Below, in pieces: positions 6,569 through 15,047 of a stretch of DNA of 29,292 bases. The notes under the pieces are model-generated. The model saw only the letters and a list, made by a program, of their open reading frames with translations. It was not told where the DNA came from and ran no database searches. This stretch comes from JAWLCQ01 sp041687095 (GTDB taxonomy: Bacteria; Planctomycetota; Phycisphaerae; SM23-33): positions 1 to 29,292 of the forward strand of contig JAWLCQ010000049.1 of NCBI GenBank assembly GCA_041687095.1, written 5' to 3'. The translations under genes were made by a program, and so were the position numbers. Positions within the stretch are counted from its first letter, which is position 1. Every line of letters begins with the position of its first letter.

Positions 6569-8293
6569 TCAGTCTAGCACATCGTTCCACCGCACGCGAT
6601 ACAGGACGCTGTCGGGCGAGTCCTTCACCAGCGTTGCCCGCGCGTCCAGCCACGCGGGGTAGCGGCGAGGGAGGTTGGAGACGACGAAGACGTTCGGGGT
6701 CCCGAGCCCGATGACCTCCGGGCTGGCGTCCTCGAAGTGCAGGAGCGTGACGCCCGGGGCGACGCCCCGCACCGTCTGCAGCCACCGCAGCGCGGGCAAG
6801 GCGGTCCCGTCGGAGAGGATGGTCCCGTCGGGAGCGGCGTGGCGGAGGGCGGCGGCGGCGAACTGCTCGGCCGAGTCCTCGTTGAACTTCCACGGCTGGA
6901 GCCAGTACCGCGCGGGGTCGCGGAACGGCAGGTCCTTGCGCCCGGGCAGGGGCAACCCCAGGCGCGACCACAGGACGGGGGCAGCGAGATAGATCGCGGG
7001 GGTGAGAAGCACCGTACCCAGCGTGATGAGCGACAGGGCGCGGAACGCTCCGGGGCGGTGAGGGTCCGCTGGAGACCTGCTGCCAGCATCCTGCGGAGAG
7101 AGATCGTTTGACGGTCCGCGGCCGAGACGCAGCCCCACGCTCGCGAGCCCCAGCCCCGCGAAGGCGGCGAGCAGGACGTAGAACGGCAGGAAGAAGGCGA
7201 ACTGGTCCGTCACCTGGTAGCGGATGGCGAAGAGGAAGTAGACGCCCGCCAGGTACGCCAGGGCCCACAGCAGCGGCCCGCGGACGAAGCGACGGAGGCG
7301 AAGGGCGCCCAGAACGGCCAGCGGGAGGGCGAGGTTGGGAAAGTTGTAGAGGATGTACCCGAACCCCATCGCCACGTGCTTGCCCCCCGCACCCAGCACC
7401 GCCCCCTGCCACTGGTCCCCGAACAGCGCCGACCGCACCGCGTCCCCGAGCCCCGCCGCCATCGCCCGCTGCACGATCAGGCCGAGCATCGGCAGCGCCC
7501 CCACCACCCACAGCCCCCCCGCCGCCGCCAGCGCCCGCCACGGCAGGCGGCGGCGAAGGCAGAGGAAGACGACGACCGCGACGTAGCAGGGCAGGCCCAG
7601 CAGGGCCAGGTTATGCGTGCTCCACCCCAGCCCGCTGACCAGCCCCAGCAGGGCGGCGGTGCGGAGGCGGGGGCGGCGGGTCAGGGACACCAGCAGGAGC
7701 AGCTCGGTGGTGAACAGGGCGGCGAAGAGGGCCTGGGACTCGCAGATCGTCCCCAGCCACCACGGCGTGTGGGCGAAGGCGTACGCGGCGGCGCCTGCGC
7801 CAGCGCCCAGGGACATGACGCGGAAGGACCGGAGGGGGTCCAGCGGTGCGCTCGGGTCACATCCCGGCCGCCCGTCTTTGCTTCCCGTCCCTGCGGCGGG
7901 CAGTGCGGGGGCGTTGGGGGCGGGGCCGTCGGGGCCCTCCCCACGCCCGAGGCGGAGGATGAGGACGTAGAGGTTGGCGACGGTGACCGCGCCCGCGAGG
8001 GCGGAGACGAGGTTGATCCGCCCGGCCGGGTCCGGCAGGAACGACAGGACGTGCATCGCCCCCCTTCCCAACAGGATCAGCAGCGGGTGCGCCAGCGCCA
8101 GCCCCAGCCAGCCCGACAGGTCGAACGTCGCGATCCGCCACTGGAAGATCCCGCTGTCCTGCCACGCCACGCTCCGCTGCGCGGTCGCGGCGTAGAGGAC
8201 GAGCGCCCCCAGCAGCAGCCACGCGTACTTCCAGCCCGTCCGCAGGACGAGGGGGACGCGTGCATCAGGCGACGATGGACGGCGGCGGTTCAT
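6569..8293 (-). CDS. Multi-span membrane protein, DUF2723/GT-C-type glycosyltransferase
   Basis: This is a 574-residue protein with about ten or more hydrophobic helices and a soluble C-terminal part of roughly 110 residues. The N-terminal block RSVAWQDSGIFQWRI, just after the first helix, matches the Asp-containing first loop of DUF2723 (GT117-related) proteins; Asp46 is the expected catalytic position in GT-C enzymes. Such proteins transfer sugar from a lipid carrier at the outer face of the inner membrane, but donor and acceptor are unknown here. The soluble end contains a Rossmann-like stretch (PDGTILSDGTALP, NVFVVSNLP). ATG 8293 has GGAG a few bases upstream. It is the last gene of the run of exported-protein genes and may glycosylate one of them (inference). 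Confidence 0.7.
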   Translation of the reverse strand: MNRRRPSSPDARVPLVLRTGWKYAWLLLGALVLYAATAQRSVAWQDSGIFQWRIATFDLSGWLGLALAHPLLILLGRGAMHVLSFLPDPAGRINLVSALAGAVTVANLYVLILRLGRGEGPDGPAPNAPALPAAGTGSKDGRPGCDPSAPLDPLRSFRVMSLGAGAGAAAYAFAHTPWWLGTICESQALFAALFTTELLLLVSLTRRPRLRTAALLGLVSGLGWSTHNLALLGLPCYVAVVVFLCLRRRLPWRALAAAGGLWVVGALPMLGLIVQRAMAAGLGDAVRSALFGDQWQGAVLGAGGKHVAMGFGYILYNFPNLALPLAVLGALRLRRFVRGPLLWALAYLAGVYFLFAIRYQVTDQFAFFLPFYVLLAAFAGLGLASVGLRLGRGPSNDLSPQDAGSRSPADPHRPGAFRALSLITLGTVLLTPAIYLAAPVLWSRLGLPLPGRKDLPFRDPARYWLQPWKFNEDSAEQFAAAALRHAAPDGTILSDGTALPALRWLQTVRGVAPGVTLLHFEDASPEVIGLGTPNVFVVSNLPRRYPAWLDARATLVKDSPDSVLYRVRWNDVLD

Positions 8294-8390
8294 GGTTCTC
8301 CATGGGCGGCCCGGCGAGGCGGCGGCGGGGCATGCTCCGCCTATAGTATCGGTCAGGGCCGTCCGCCTTCCGCAATCGGGACCGCGGAAT

Positions 8391-8469
8391 AACCGCAGAG
8401 GTCGCGGAGCGCGCGGAGAGGAGAGGGCAGGAAGCGACGGCTCTCCGTGACATCGGCGTTTTCCGCGGG
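8391..8469. repeat. Degenerate inverted repeat of CCGCAGAGGTCGCGGAG units
   Basis: ACCGCAGAGGTCGCGGAG-type units at 8391-8420 face their degenerate complement at 8441-8469, ending in TTCCGCGGG. It belongs with the copies at 1559-1823 and 16968-17052, all with an outer (A)CCGC-RAGG start. It lies in the 225-base gap upstream of the GT-C gene. Confidence 0.6.
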
Positions 8470-8518
8470 GAATCCCCCACGCGACCCGATCCGGGATCCG
8501 CGATCCCCCCTTTCGTCC

Positions 8519-9460
8519 TCACCTCTTGTTCGTCGCGGCCTTGTCGTCGGGGGCCTGGGGCGGGGGGACCTTGTAGGTCGCCTTGAACACGCCCTCGGTG
8601 ACGCGCTCGTCGCTGACGTAGTAGCGCGTGTCCTCCAGCGTCCCGTCCTCCGCGTAGCTCTTCTCGACCCCGTGGAGCATGTCCTCCCAGAACTGCATCT
8701 CCTTGCGGAGTTTGCCGGTCTGGTAGTACTCCTTCACGTCCCCGTGGACCTTGCCCTGCCTGTAGGGGATGACGCGCTTCACCTGCTTGGTCTTGGGCCA
8801 GTAGTCCTTCTTCACGCCCTCCATCAGGCCATCCTTGTATGTCACCTCGCTCACGACGGTCCCGTCGGCGGCGTAGGACTTGCTGGGCCCGTGCGGGCGG
8901 CCCTTGACGTACGGGATCTCGGACATGACCTCGCCCGTCTCGTGGAACATCTTCACCGTGCCCCGGACCTCCCCCTTCACCCAGGGGACGACCTTGCGGA
9001 CGAAGGGCTGCTCGCGACGGTCCACCCCGAACTGCCGCTCCTCCCCCTCCTTCACGCCCGCCACGTACGGGATCTCCACGATCGGCCCCCGCCGGGCCGT
9101 GTCGAACTGCTGGTATATCCCGTCCCTCTCGCCCTTGGCGTTGACGGGCACGGCCGAGAGGATCGTGTCGTCCATCGTCCCGTAGTTGGGATTCATGAAC
9201 TTCGTGATGACCACCTCGAGCCTGTGGCCCTTGGGAACCGCCTTGACCATGTTCCCGAGGTTGCGGTATAGGTCCCCGACGTACTGGCCCTGGAGGCCCT
9301 CGGGCAGCTTGTCGGCGGGGGCGATGACGTAGGTCCGCTCGGGCGATTCCTCCTCGCCGGAAGCAGGGGGCGCGTCCTGCCCCCGCAGCGGGCCCGCCCA
9401 CGCGCACACCACTGCCACCACCATCGCCCATCCCGCCCGGTACCGCCACGGCGTTTGCAT
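8519..9460 (-). CDS. Secreted MORN/YwqK-type repeat protein, copy 2
   Basis: This is a 313-residue exported protein. The signal peptide is at residues 1-28 (hydrophobic AGWAMVVAVVCAWAG, then LRGQ). The rest is a series of about eight YwqK-type MORN repeats, each of the form YxxGxxxGxxxxYxxxGxxxxE, for example YVKGRPHGPSKSYAADG and YRQGKVHGDVKEYYQTG. In this superfamily the repeats form a flat beta-sheet and usually serve as binding surfaces; no enzyme activity is expected. The ATG at 9460 is chosen over an upstream in-frame ATG at 9550 because AGGGAG at 9468-9473 precedes it and the signal peptide begins there. It is a tandem paralog of the gene at 9893-10822. Confidence 0.8.
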   Translation of the reverse strand: MQTPWRYRAGWAMVVAVVCAWAGPLRGQDAPPASGEEESPERTYVIAPADKLPEGLQGQYVGDLYRNLGNMVKAVPKGHRLEVVITKFMNPNYGTMDDTILSAVPVNAKGERDGIYQQFDTARRGPIVEIPYVAGVKEGEERQFGVDRREQPFVRKVVPWVKGEVRGTVKMFHETGEVMSEIPYVKGRPHGPSKSYAADGTVVSEVTYKDGLMEGVKKDYWPKTKQVKRVIPYRQGKVHGDVKEYYQTGKLRKEMQFWEDMLHGVEKSYAEDGTLEDTRYYVSDERVTEGVFKATYKVPPPQAPDDKAATNKR

Positions 9461-9467
9461 GTCATAT

Positions 9468-9473
9468 CTCCCT
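9468..9473 (-). promoter_or_regulatory. Shine-Dalgarno site AGGGAG fixing the MORN copy 2 start
   Basis: AGGGAG on the minus strand lies seven bases before the ATG at 9460. It supports this start rather than the longer frame opening at 9550, whose extra 30 residues would hide the signal peptide. Confidence 0.75.
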
Positions 9474-9664
9474 GGTATTCTGCCCGCGTCAAGAGGCGGG
9501 GCCGCCGCCATCGCCCCCCCGCCCGGGGACGATCTCGGGGGCCGTCTCAAACACCCGGTTCCACCGCAACCAACGCGAGGATCGCCAAGGGGCCCGGGGC
9601 GGAAACCCCGGGAACTGCACTCCCTCTTGGCGGCCGTTGCGGCGAATTCTCAAACCGTACTTTT

Positions 9665-9886
9665 GTAACCGTTCACGCGTCCCAGGCAAGAACAGGAATC
9701 TGAAGACACAGCCGGAGAGAGCGGGATTACACAGATTTCAAGATTACGCAGATGAGACTGAAGAGCCATGTTCCTCTCCTCAATCTGCGTAATCCTCGAA
9801 TCTGCGTAATCCCCTTCTTCGGGGCTGCTTCTTCTCCTCACGCCTTCGTCCGTCACAGGCAGCTTCGTGAAGGCGTGAACGGTTAC
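9665..9886. repeat. Nested inverted repeats: GTAACCGTTCACG outside, GATTACGCAGATT inside
   Basis: A perfect 13-base inverted repeat, GTAACCGTTCACG at 9665-9677 and its complement at 9874-9886, brackets an inner inverted repeat with arms of about 32 bases (9723-9754 and 9780-9814). Each inner arm contains two GATTACGCAGATT-type units. The outer right arm also carries GAAGGCGTGAACGGTTAC, matching the element at 3077-3116. Confidence 0.85.
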
Positions 9887-9892
9887 CGTCGA

Positions 9893-10822
9893 TTACTTCT
9901 TCGCCTCGACGGGCGGGTCGGGGGGGACCTTGTAGCGCTGCTTGAACTCCTCGGGGCTCACCTGCTCGTCGAGGATGAAGTAGTACGTCTCGCGGAGCTT
10001 GCCCGTCTCGTCGTACACCTTCCGTTCACCGTGGAACTTGTCCTCCCACAGCTTGGCCTCCATCTTCAGCCCGCCGGTCTCGAAGTACTCCTTCGCCGTC
10101 CCGTGCGCCTTGCCGCTCTTGTACTCGATGACGGCCTTGAGCTTCTTGGTCCGCTTCCACCACTCGGTCCTCGTGCCCTCGCACTGCCCGTCCTTGTACT
10201 GGGTGACGCGGTAGACGAATCCGTCCTCTGTGTAGCTCTTGGCGTCCCCGTGCTGCTTGCCCTTGACGTAGGGCGTCTCGGACATGAGCTTTCCGTCGTA
10301 GTAATGCATGCGGACGATCCCGTGGATCTCGCCCTTCTCGTGCGGGACGAACTTCCGCTCGTACGTCTTGTGGTCGGGCCCGCGCTCGTAGACGATCTCC
10401 TGCCCGTGGGCCACCCCGTCCTTGTACTCCACCGTCCGCTCCAGCCCCCCCAGCCCCTCGCCCGGGCTGTAGAACAGAGCCTTCCCGTCCTCCTTGCCCT
10501 TGGGGTTCAGGGGGATGAACTCGCTGGCGTAATGATCGAACTTCCCGTAGTTCGCGTTGTAGAACCGCCGCACCACGATCTTGGCCGTATGCCCCTTGGG
10601 CACGCCCTTGCGAAACTCGTCGATCGCGCGAATGACCCCCTCGGGGCCGTTGCGGCCGGTGAAGTCCGTCGGGGTCTTGTCCCCCTCCTTCAGCAGCAGC
10701 ACGCGGAGATCGAGCGACGGATCGTCCCCGGGCTGCACGCCCTCCGTCGCCTCCTGGGCCGCCGCCCATGCGCCCGTCGCCAGCAGCACCGCCATCGCCA
10801 GTCCGAGGGTGTACGTCTTCAT
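9893..10822 (-). CDS. Secreted MORN/YwqK-type repeat protein, copy 1
   Basis: This is a 309-residue exported protein. The signal peptide is at residues 1-22 (LGLAMAVLLATGAWAAAQ). A linker of about 60 residues precedes eight or so YwqK-type MORN repeats such as YVKGKQHGDAKSYTEDG and YKSGKAHGTAKEYFETG. Unit for unit it aligns with copy 2: both share the NANYGKFD/NPNYGTMD region, the KGxxHG-x-x-KxY core and a Lys-rich end after KVPP. ATG 10822 follows AAGGA. The gene is 133 bases downstream of the 1330-residue GH-like gene, separated by a strong hairpin. A partner-binding role for the exported proteins is inferred from position only. Confidence 0.8.
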   Translation of the reverse strand: MKTYTLGLAMAVLLATGAWAAAQEATEGVQPGDDPSLDLRVLLLKEGDKTPTDFTGRNGPEGVIRAIDEFRKGVPKGHTAKIVVRRFYNANYGKFDHYASEFIPLNPKGKEDGKALFYSPGEGLGGLERTVEYKDGVAHGQEIVYERGPDHKTYERKFVPHEKGEIHGIVRMHYYDGKLMSETPYVKGKQHGDAKSYTEDGFVYRVTQYKDGQCEGTRTEWWKRTKKLKAVIEYKSGKAHGTAKEYFETGGLKMEAKLWEDKFHGERKVYDETGKLRETYYFILDEQVSPEEFKQRYKVPPDPPVEAKK

Positions 10823-10870
10823 GGCACCATCCTTCGTTCTGCCTGTACTTTCAATGCGCCGCGGCCGAGG

Positions 10871-10939
10871 AAAGGCCGCGAAAAACCCGCGACTCCGGGC
10901 GAAGGAAGCCCCACCGGGGGCGGGACTCCCTTCGCCCGG
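10871..10939 (-). terminator. Possible terminator after the GH-like paralog cluster
   Basis: CCGGGCGAAGG at 10895-10905 pairs with CCTTCGCCCGG at 10929-10939, an 11-bp stem with a nested GCCCC/GGGGC stem inside. On the minus strand it lies just after the stop of the 1330-residue gene and is followed about nine bases later by GGGTTTTTCG, a short T-run. The T-run is weak and displaced, so a terminator is only likely, not certain. Confidence 0.4.
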
Positions 10940-10955
10940 GCGCCCTGCGGACCGG

Positions 10956-13900
10956 CTACTTCTTGTCGCACCACGCCCAGACGATCCGATAATCGTGCGG
11001 GCCGATGAAGATCGGGCCGTAGATCTCCGTCCCGTCGCGGACGGGGTTCTGCTCGGCCTTGACCAGCCCGCCGTCCTCGAAGTCGATCAGGAACGCAAGC
11101 TTCCCATCCGTGCGGTGACTGACCTTCTCCGCCGACCAGTCCGGGGGCTCGGTGAGCCCCTCGCCCTCGTTGAGGGCCTGGATCTTCGACCAGTCGTAGC
11201 CCTTCACCCACTCGTTGCCCATCGCGCAATTCTTCCCGCCGAACAGCCGCTGGGTGTCCAGCACGAACAGCCGCGAGCGGACCGGCGCGTCGTTCTCGTT
11301 CATGATCACGAACATCGCCTTGTACCCCAGCAGCTTCTTGCCGGACTTGTCGTAGTGGGGCCGGCGGTACACGCTGACGTACACCTTCTCGTTGGGGTTG
11401 GACTCGGTGAGTTCAAACGCGCCCTCGTCGTCGAACGCATCCCCGTAGCGGACGTACTTGCCCGACCGCCAGTACGGGATGTACTCGGTCTGCCCGTCCT
11501 CGGCGAAGAACCCGAAGTCGATCAGCCCGTTGATCACCCGCAGGATCTGCTCCTTGTGCTGCAGCCACCCGTGGGGGCCGAAGAACTGCACCGCGACGTC
11601 GTTGAGCAGCCCGCGCCCCAGCATCTGCCGGTCGAGGCGCTTGTCGTCGCCCGGGCGCGATGCGTGGCTGTTGCGGTCCCCGTGCCGCGACACCAGCCGC
11701 ACCACGTGCCCCGTGTAGTTGTGGGCGTTGAGCGTGAACTGGCTGGCGGGGTAGACCACCACGTTGTCCAGCTCGAACGACGCGTGGTCGCTGGAGCACG
11801 CCTCGGTCATGATCGAGTGGTACGTGCCCGACTCGAAGACCGTGGCGGCCGCCGAGGCCCACGTCTTGTTGTAGTTGAACAGGCCGGTCTCCGCGTACAC
11901 GCGGGCGAGGCGCTTGAACATGCTCCGCATGCGGAGCGTGAGGTAGTGCTCCTGGTAGGGCAGTTCCCCGGGCTGCACGTCCGCGGGGTTGCGGAGGTGG
12001 GCCTCCCCGGCGGCGAGGTTGTCGCTGCGGTAGCCCGGCCAGGTCTCGTCCCACCAGCAACCGTTGCGGCGGGCGAGCTTGGCCTGGCGCCCGAAGTGCC
12101 AGACGAAGAGGTCCTCCCACGCGCGGCCGAGGGTGCAGGCGCCGCCGGCGGGGTTGCTGGTGACCTCGCGTTCGACCCCGTCGCGCCCGACCCGCTTGGT
12201 GGTGACCTCGATCTCGGCCTTCTTCATCCGCCCGAACAGGTCGCCGCTGAGGGCGTTGTCGGCGATGGCGGGGATCATGGGGGTCAGCCCGCGGAGCTGA
12301 TACCAGCACCGCCAGGGCGGGGTGGGCTTGGAGTACGTGGCGCGGGCGTCCTCGGGGACGTCGTCGGGGGCGCCACTGGCGCGGCGCCACTGGGCGATGA
12401 TCTCCTCGTCCGTCCCCATGCGGCTCGGCCAGTCCAGGCCCTGCCCGAAGGCGAAGAAGTCCCCGCGCTGGAACCAGCCCTCCTTGCGGTACCCGTCGGG
12501 CTTGGGCTTGGCGGGGTGGGTGAGGATCAGGAACTCGACGGTCTTGCTGCCCGAGATGGGCGTGGGGGCGTTGACGAACTTCGTCCGCCAGGTGACGAGC
12601 CCCGCCTTGTCACGCTCCAGGGACATCGTGGACGCGTCGCGGGCGATCGTCCAGTGCTCGTCGGAGTCGGCGACCCAGGAGAAGGCGCGGTCGCCCGAGC
12701 CGAAGGTGATGTACGGCACGAACAGCGAGTAGTACAGTTCCGGGGCGCCGATGTCCCCGGAGTCCCAGACCACGCCCTCGCCCTGGCGGAGGCGGCAGTC
12801 GGGGATGTCGGTTCCCCCCATCGCCTGGCTCATGCCCTCGTGGTGGGCGGTCGCGACGAGGTCGAACTGCCCGGCGAAGTCGCCCACCAGCTCGAGCGAC
12901 TCGACGGTGACGGGCTTGTCGGACCCGTAGGTGAGCTTGACGTGCATGGCCCCGTCGCAGTCGTACTGCAGGTCCAGCGTCACGCCCAGCGGGCCCACCT
13001 GGAGCTTCGAGGCGTACTCCAGCTCGCTCTTCCACTGCCGCACGAGCCTGGCGGGCTCGACGACCCTGGCCGCCACCCGCTTGCCGTCCACCACCGCTTC
13101 GAGGCGGAGGGGCTCCCGCAGCTGCTTGCCGCGCCCGATCTCCAGCAGCTCGCCCTCGGTGACCTTGTCGGGGGCGGAGCGCTTGTGCAGGGGCAGGTCG
13201 CGGAGGTGGGGCTTGATCTCGATCTGCGCGGGCAGCCCGCTGGGATCGAGGGTGAAGACGTGCTTGAGCGTCTCGAACTTGCCCTTCTCGAACGGGGCGT
13301 CGTCGCGGAGCGCCATGGGCGTGAAGGGCGCCCAGACGGTGTCGCCCTTGCCCTCGTCGTTCTTGACCCACTCGTACCGCCCGTGGTGGACGGCGAAGGG
13401 TTCGGGGTTCGTCTCGCCCACGACCCGCTTGTTGCGGTCGAACAGCAGGACGTTCACCTTGTAGCTCCCGCTGTCCATGCGGGGCATGTCGAAGAGGAAC
13501 GCGGCGTGATCGTGATGGAAGGGAACGGTGTTCTCCGCGATGGTGCGCTGCTCGGCGTCGTCGGTGAAGACGGTGAACTTGGCCTCGACGGCGGTCTTGG
13601 CCTCGTCGCTCGCCCCGTGGATGCCCTTATCGACGATCGCGGACATGCGGTTCTCGTACGCGGAGTAGCTGTACCAGAAGTCGAAGTCCCGCCGCGGGGG
13701 GCGCAGCCGCTCCAGCACGTCGATCCGGCGGTAGCGGTAGCTGATCCAGTCGTGCTCGCCCCAGGCCACCTTCCCGCCCTCCATCGAGTGGAACTTCGTC
13801 AGGCGGGAGCGGTAGAGGGGCTTGGCGGGCTTACCGGCGGAGCGGACGTCGAACCACAGCACGTTCCCCTCCTCCGTGATCCCGGGGAACTTCCTCGACA

Positions 13901-14948
13901 GGTGGATCTTCCGCACCTCGCCCGGGACCAGCTCGACCAGCCCGTCGGGGATCTCCTCGCTGTCGTAGCTGCTGTAGATCGTCCCCTCGGCCGACTCGAC
14001 GAAGAACCCGAGCCGCACGGTTTCGCTGCGGGTGTTGTGGTTCTTCACCGTGAGCTGCACGTCGATGACATCCTCCATGATCGGCCCCAGCTCGTTGAGC
14101 TGGAAGCTGACGGTCTTGGAGTCGAGGATCATCTTGGTCTTGGTGGTGTTCCACCCGTGCGTGTCCCACACGTTGTGGAAGGCCCCGTTCCCGCCCAGCC
14201 CGCGGACGAACCACACGCGGTAGGCCGTCCCGTCGGGCGGGGGCAGCGGGACGAGCGGCTGACCGCTGTCGTCCGCACCGGCGTAGTCCTCGTGGCGCAG
14301 CTCGCTCAGCGGGATCGCCATCTCGACGTACCACCGCTCCTGGGCGAAATCCGAGGCGACCTTCGCCTTGGACTGGTGGCCCATGCCCTCGCCCCACTTC
14401 TGCGACCAGTGCTGGTCGGTCATGGTCCCGATGGCGTTGACGAACCACTTGAACAGCCCCATGCGGAAGCCCTTCACCACGTCGTGGTAGGGGCGAAGCT
14501 CGAACTCGATGTGGTCGTCCCAGATCAGCCCGTACTGCGGGTGGAAGATCACGTCCGGGAACCGCCCGCGGGCCTTGAACCACGAGTCCTTCGGGTACAC
14601 CGGGGAGTTGAAGGCGATGTACAGGTTCTCCTTGTCGTAGCACCCGTAGACCTGGTACTGCGTGTGGTGCGACGCCATGAACCGGTAGTCCGACAGGTAC
14701 CAGTCGTACCACACCCCCGACAACGCCGACGCGTCCTCCCACTCCCCCTCCTGCATCACCCCGTCGATCGTCGGGGCCGTCTTCGTCATCGGGATGCGGA
14801 AGACCGGGGTGTCCAGCGTGGAGATTTCCCCCGCGGCCGTGGGCGTGTCCTCCGCCACCGCGGGGGCAGTCCCCAGGAGCATCCATCCCAACAGGACAAC
14901 AACAAGACCTTTTGCGATTCCTCTGGTGTGTGTGTGTACGGGGTCCAT
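10956..14948 (-). CDS. Secreted CBM9-type plus glycoside-hydrolase-like protein, paralog C
   Basis: This is a 1330-residue exported protein. Order of parts: signal peptide 1-32 (GLVVVLLGWMLLG, ending AVA); CBM9/DOMON-like sugar-binding domain from about 48, with the hallmark PTIDG at 59-63 and PPPDGTAYRVWF near 260; Ig-like stretch (VKNHNTRSETVRLGFFVE); a beta-sandwich region beginning near WAPFTPMALR that resembles DUF6067-type putative glycoside hydrolases; a central block with WWDETWP at 965-971 and EACSSDH at 1049-1055; and a C-terminal beta domain ending in YGPIFIGPHDYRI. Catalytic residues are not proven; the Asp/Glu in WWDETWP are the obvious candidates (inference). ATG 14948 is preferred to an upstream ATG at 15053 because AGAGG precedes it and the signal peptide starts there. 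Confidence 0.7.
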   Translation of the reverse strand: MDPVHTHTRGIAKGLVVVLLGWMLLGTAPAVAEDTPTAAGEISTLDTPVFRIPMTKTAPTIDGVMQEGEWEDASALSGVWYDWYLSDYRFMASHHTQYQVYGCYDKENLYIAFNSPVYPKDSWFKARGRFPDVIFHPQYGLIWDDHIEFELRPYHDVVKGFRMGLFKWFVNAIGTMTDQHWSQKWGEGMGHQSKAKVASDFAQERWYVEMAIPLSELRHEDYAGADDSGQPLVPLPPPDGTAYRVWFVRGLGGNGAFHNVWDTHGWNTTKTKMILDSKTVSFQLNELGPIMEDVIDVQLTVKNHNTRSETVRLGFFVESAEGTIYSSYDSEEIPDGLVELVPGEVRKIHLSRKFPGITEEGNVLWFDVRSAGKPAKPLYRSRLTKFHSMEGGKVAWGEHDWISYRYRRIDVLERLRPPRRDFDFWYSYSAYENRMSAIVDKGIHGASDEAKTAVEAKFTVFTDDAEQRTIAENTVPFHHDHAAFLFDMPRMDSGSYKVNVLLFDRNKRVVGETNPEPFAVHHGRYEWVKNDEGKGDTVWAPFTPMALRDDAPFEKGKFETLKHVFTLDPSGLPAQIEIKPHLRDLPLHKRSAPDKVTEGELLEIGRGKQLREPLRLEAVVDGKRVAARVVEPARLVRQWKSELEYASKLQVGPLGVTLDLQYDCDGAMHVKLTYGSDKPVTVESLELVGDFAGQFDLVATAHHEGMSQAMGGTDIPDCRLRQGEGVVWDSGDIGAPELYYSLFVPYITFGSGDRAFSWVADSDEHWTIARDASTMSLERDKAGLVTWRTKFVNAPTPISGSKTVEFLILTHPAKPKPDGYRKEGWFQRGDFFAFGQGLDWPSRMGTDEEIIAQWRRASGAPDDVPEDARATYSKPTPPWRCWYQLRGLTPMIPAIADNALSGDLFGRMKKAEIEVTTKRVGRDGVEREVTSNPAGGACTLGRAWEDLFVWHFGRQAKLARRNGCWWDETWPGYRSDNLAAGEAHLRNPADVQPGELPYQEHYLTLRMRSMFKRLARVYAETGLFNYNKTWASAAATVFESGTYHSIMTEACSSDHASFELDNVVVYPASQFTLNAHNYTGHVVRLVSRHGDRNSHASRPGDDKRLDRQMLGRGLLNDVAVQFFGPHGWLQHKEQILRVINGLIDFGFFAEDGQTEYIPYWRSGKYVRYGDAFDDEGAFELTESNPNEKVYVSVYRRPHYDKSGKKLLGYKAMFVIMNENDAPVRSRLFVLDTQRLFGGKNCAMGNEWVKGYDWSKIQALNEGEGLTEPPDWSAEKVSHRTDGKLAFLIDFEDGGLVKAEQNPVRDGTEIYGPIFIGPHDYRIVWAWCDKK

Positions 14949-15029
14949 GGCGAGCCTCTGTTCTTGCTCGTGTACGCTTTCTACGGCTTGTGGAGCGTTT
15001 CGCCGCGGGCGCCGCGGGAAACAGAACCC

Positions 15030-15047
15030 ACTCCTACCGGTAGGAGT
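15030..15047. repeat. Perfect 18-base palindrome spanning a stop codon
   Basis: ACTCCTACCGGTAGGAGT reads the same on both strands. It covers the last three codons and the TAG stop of the 632-residue gene. It may act as a small 3' hairpin, but no T-run follows. Confidence 0.7.

Larger units (their letters stand above)
9461..9892. other. Gap between the paired MORN genes, mostly repeat DNA
   Basis: No gene is seen. Bases 9474-9660 show no recognisable signal beyond the ribosome site of the MORN copy 2 gene. Bases 9665-9886 are the nested inverted repeat listed separately. Confidence 0.6.
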
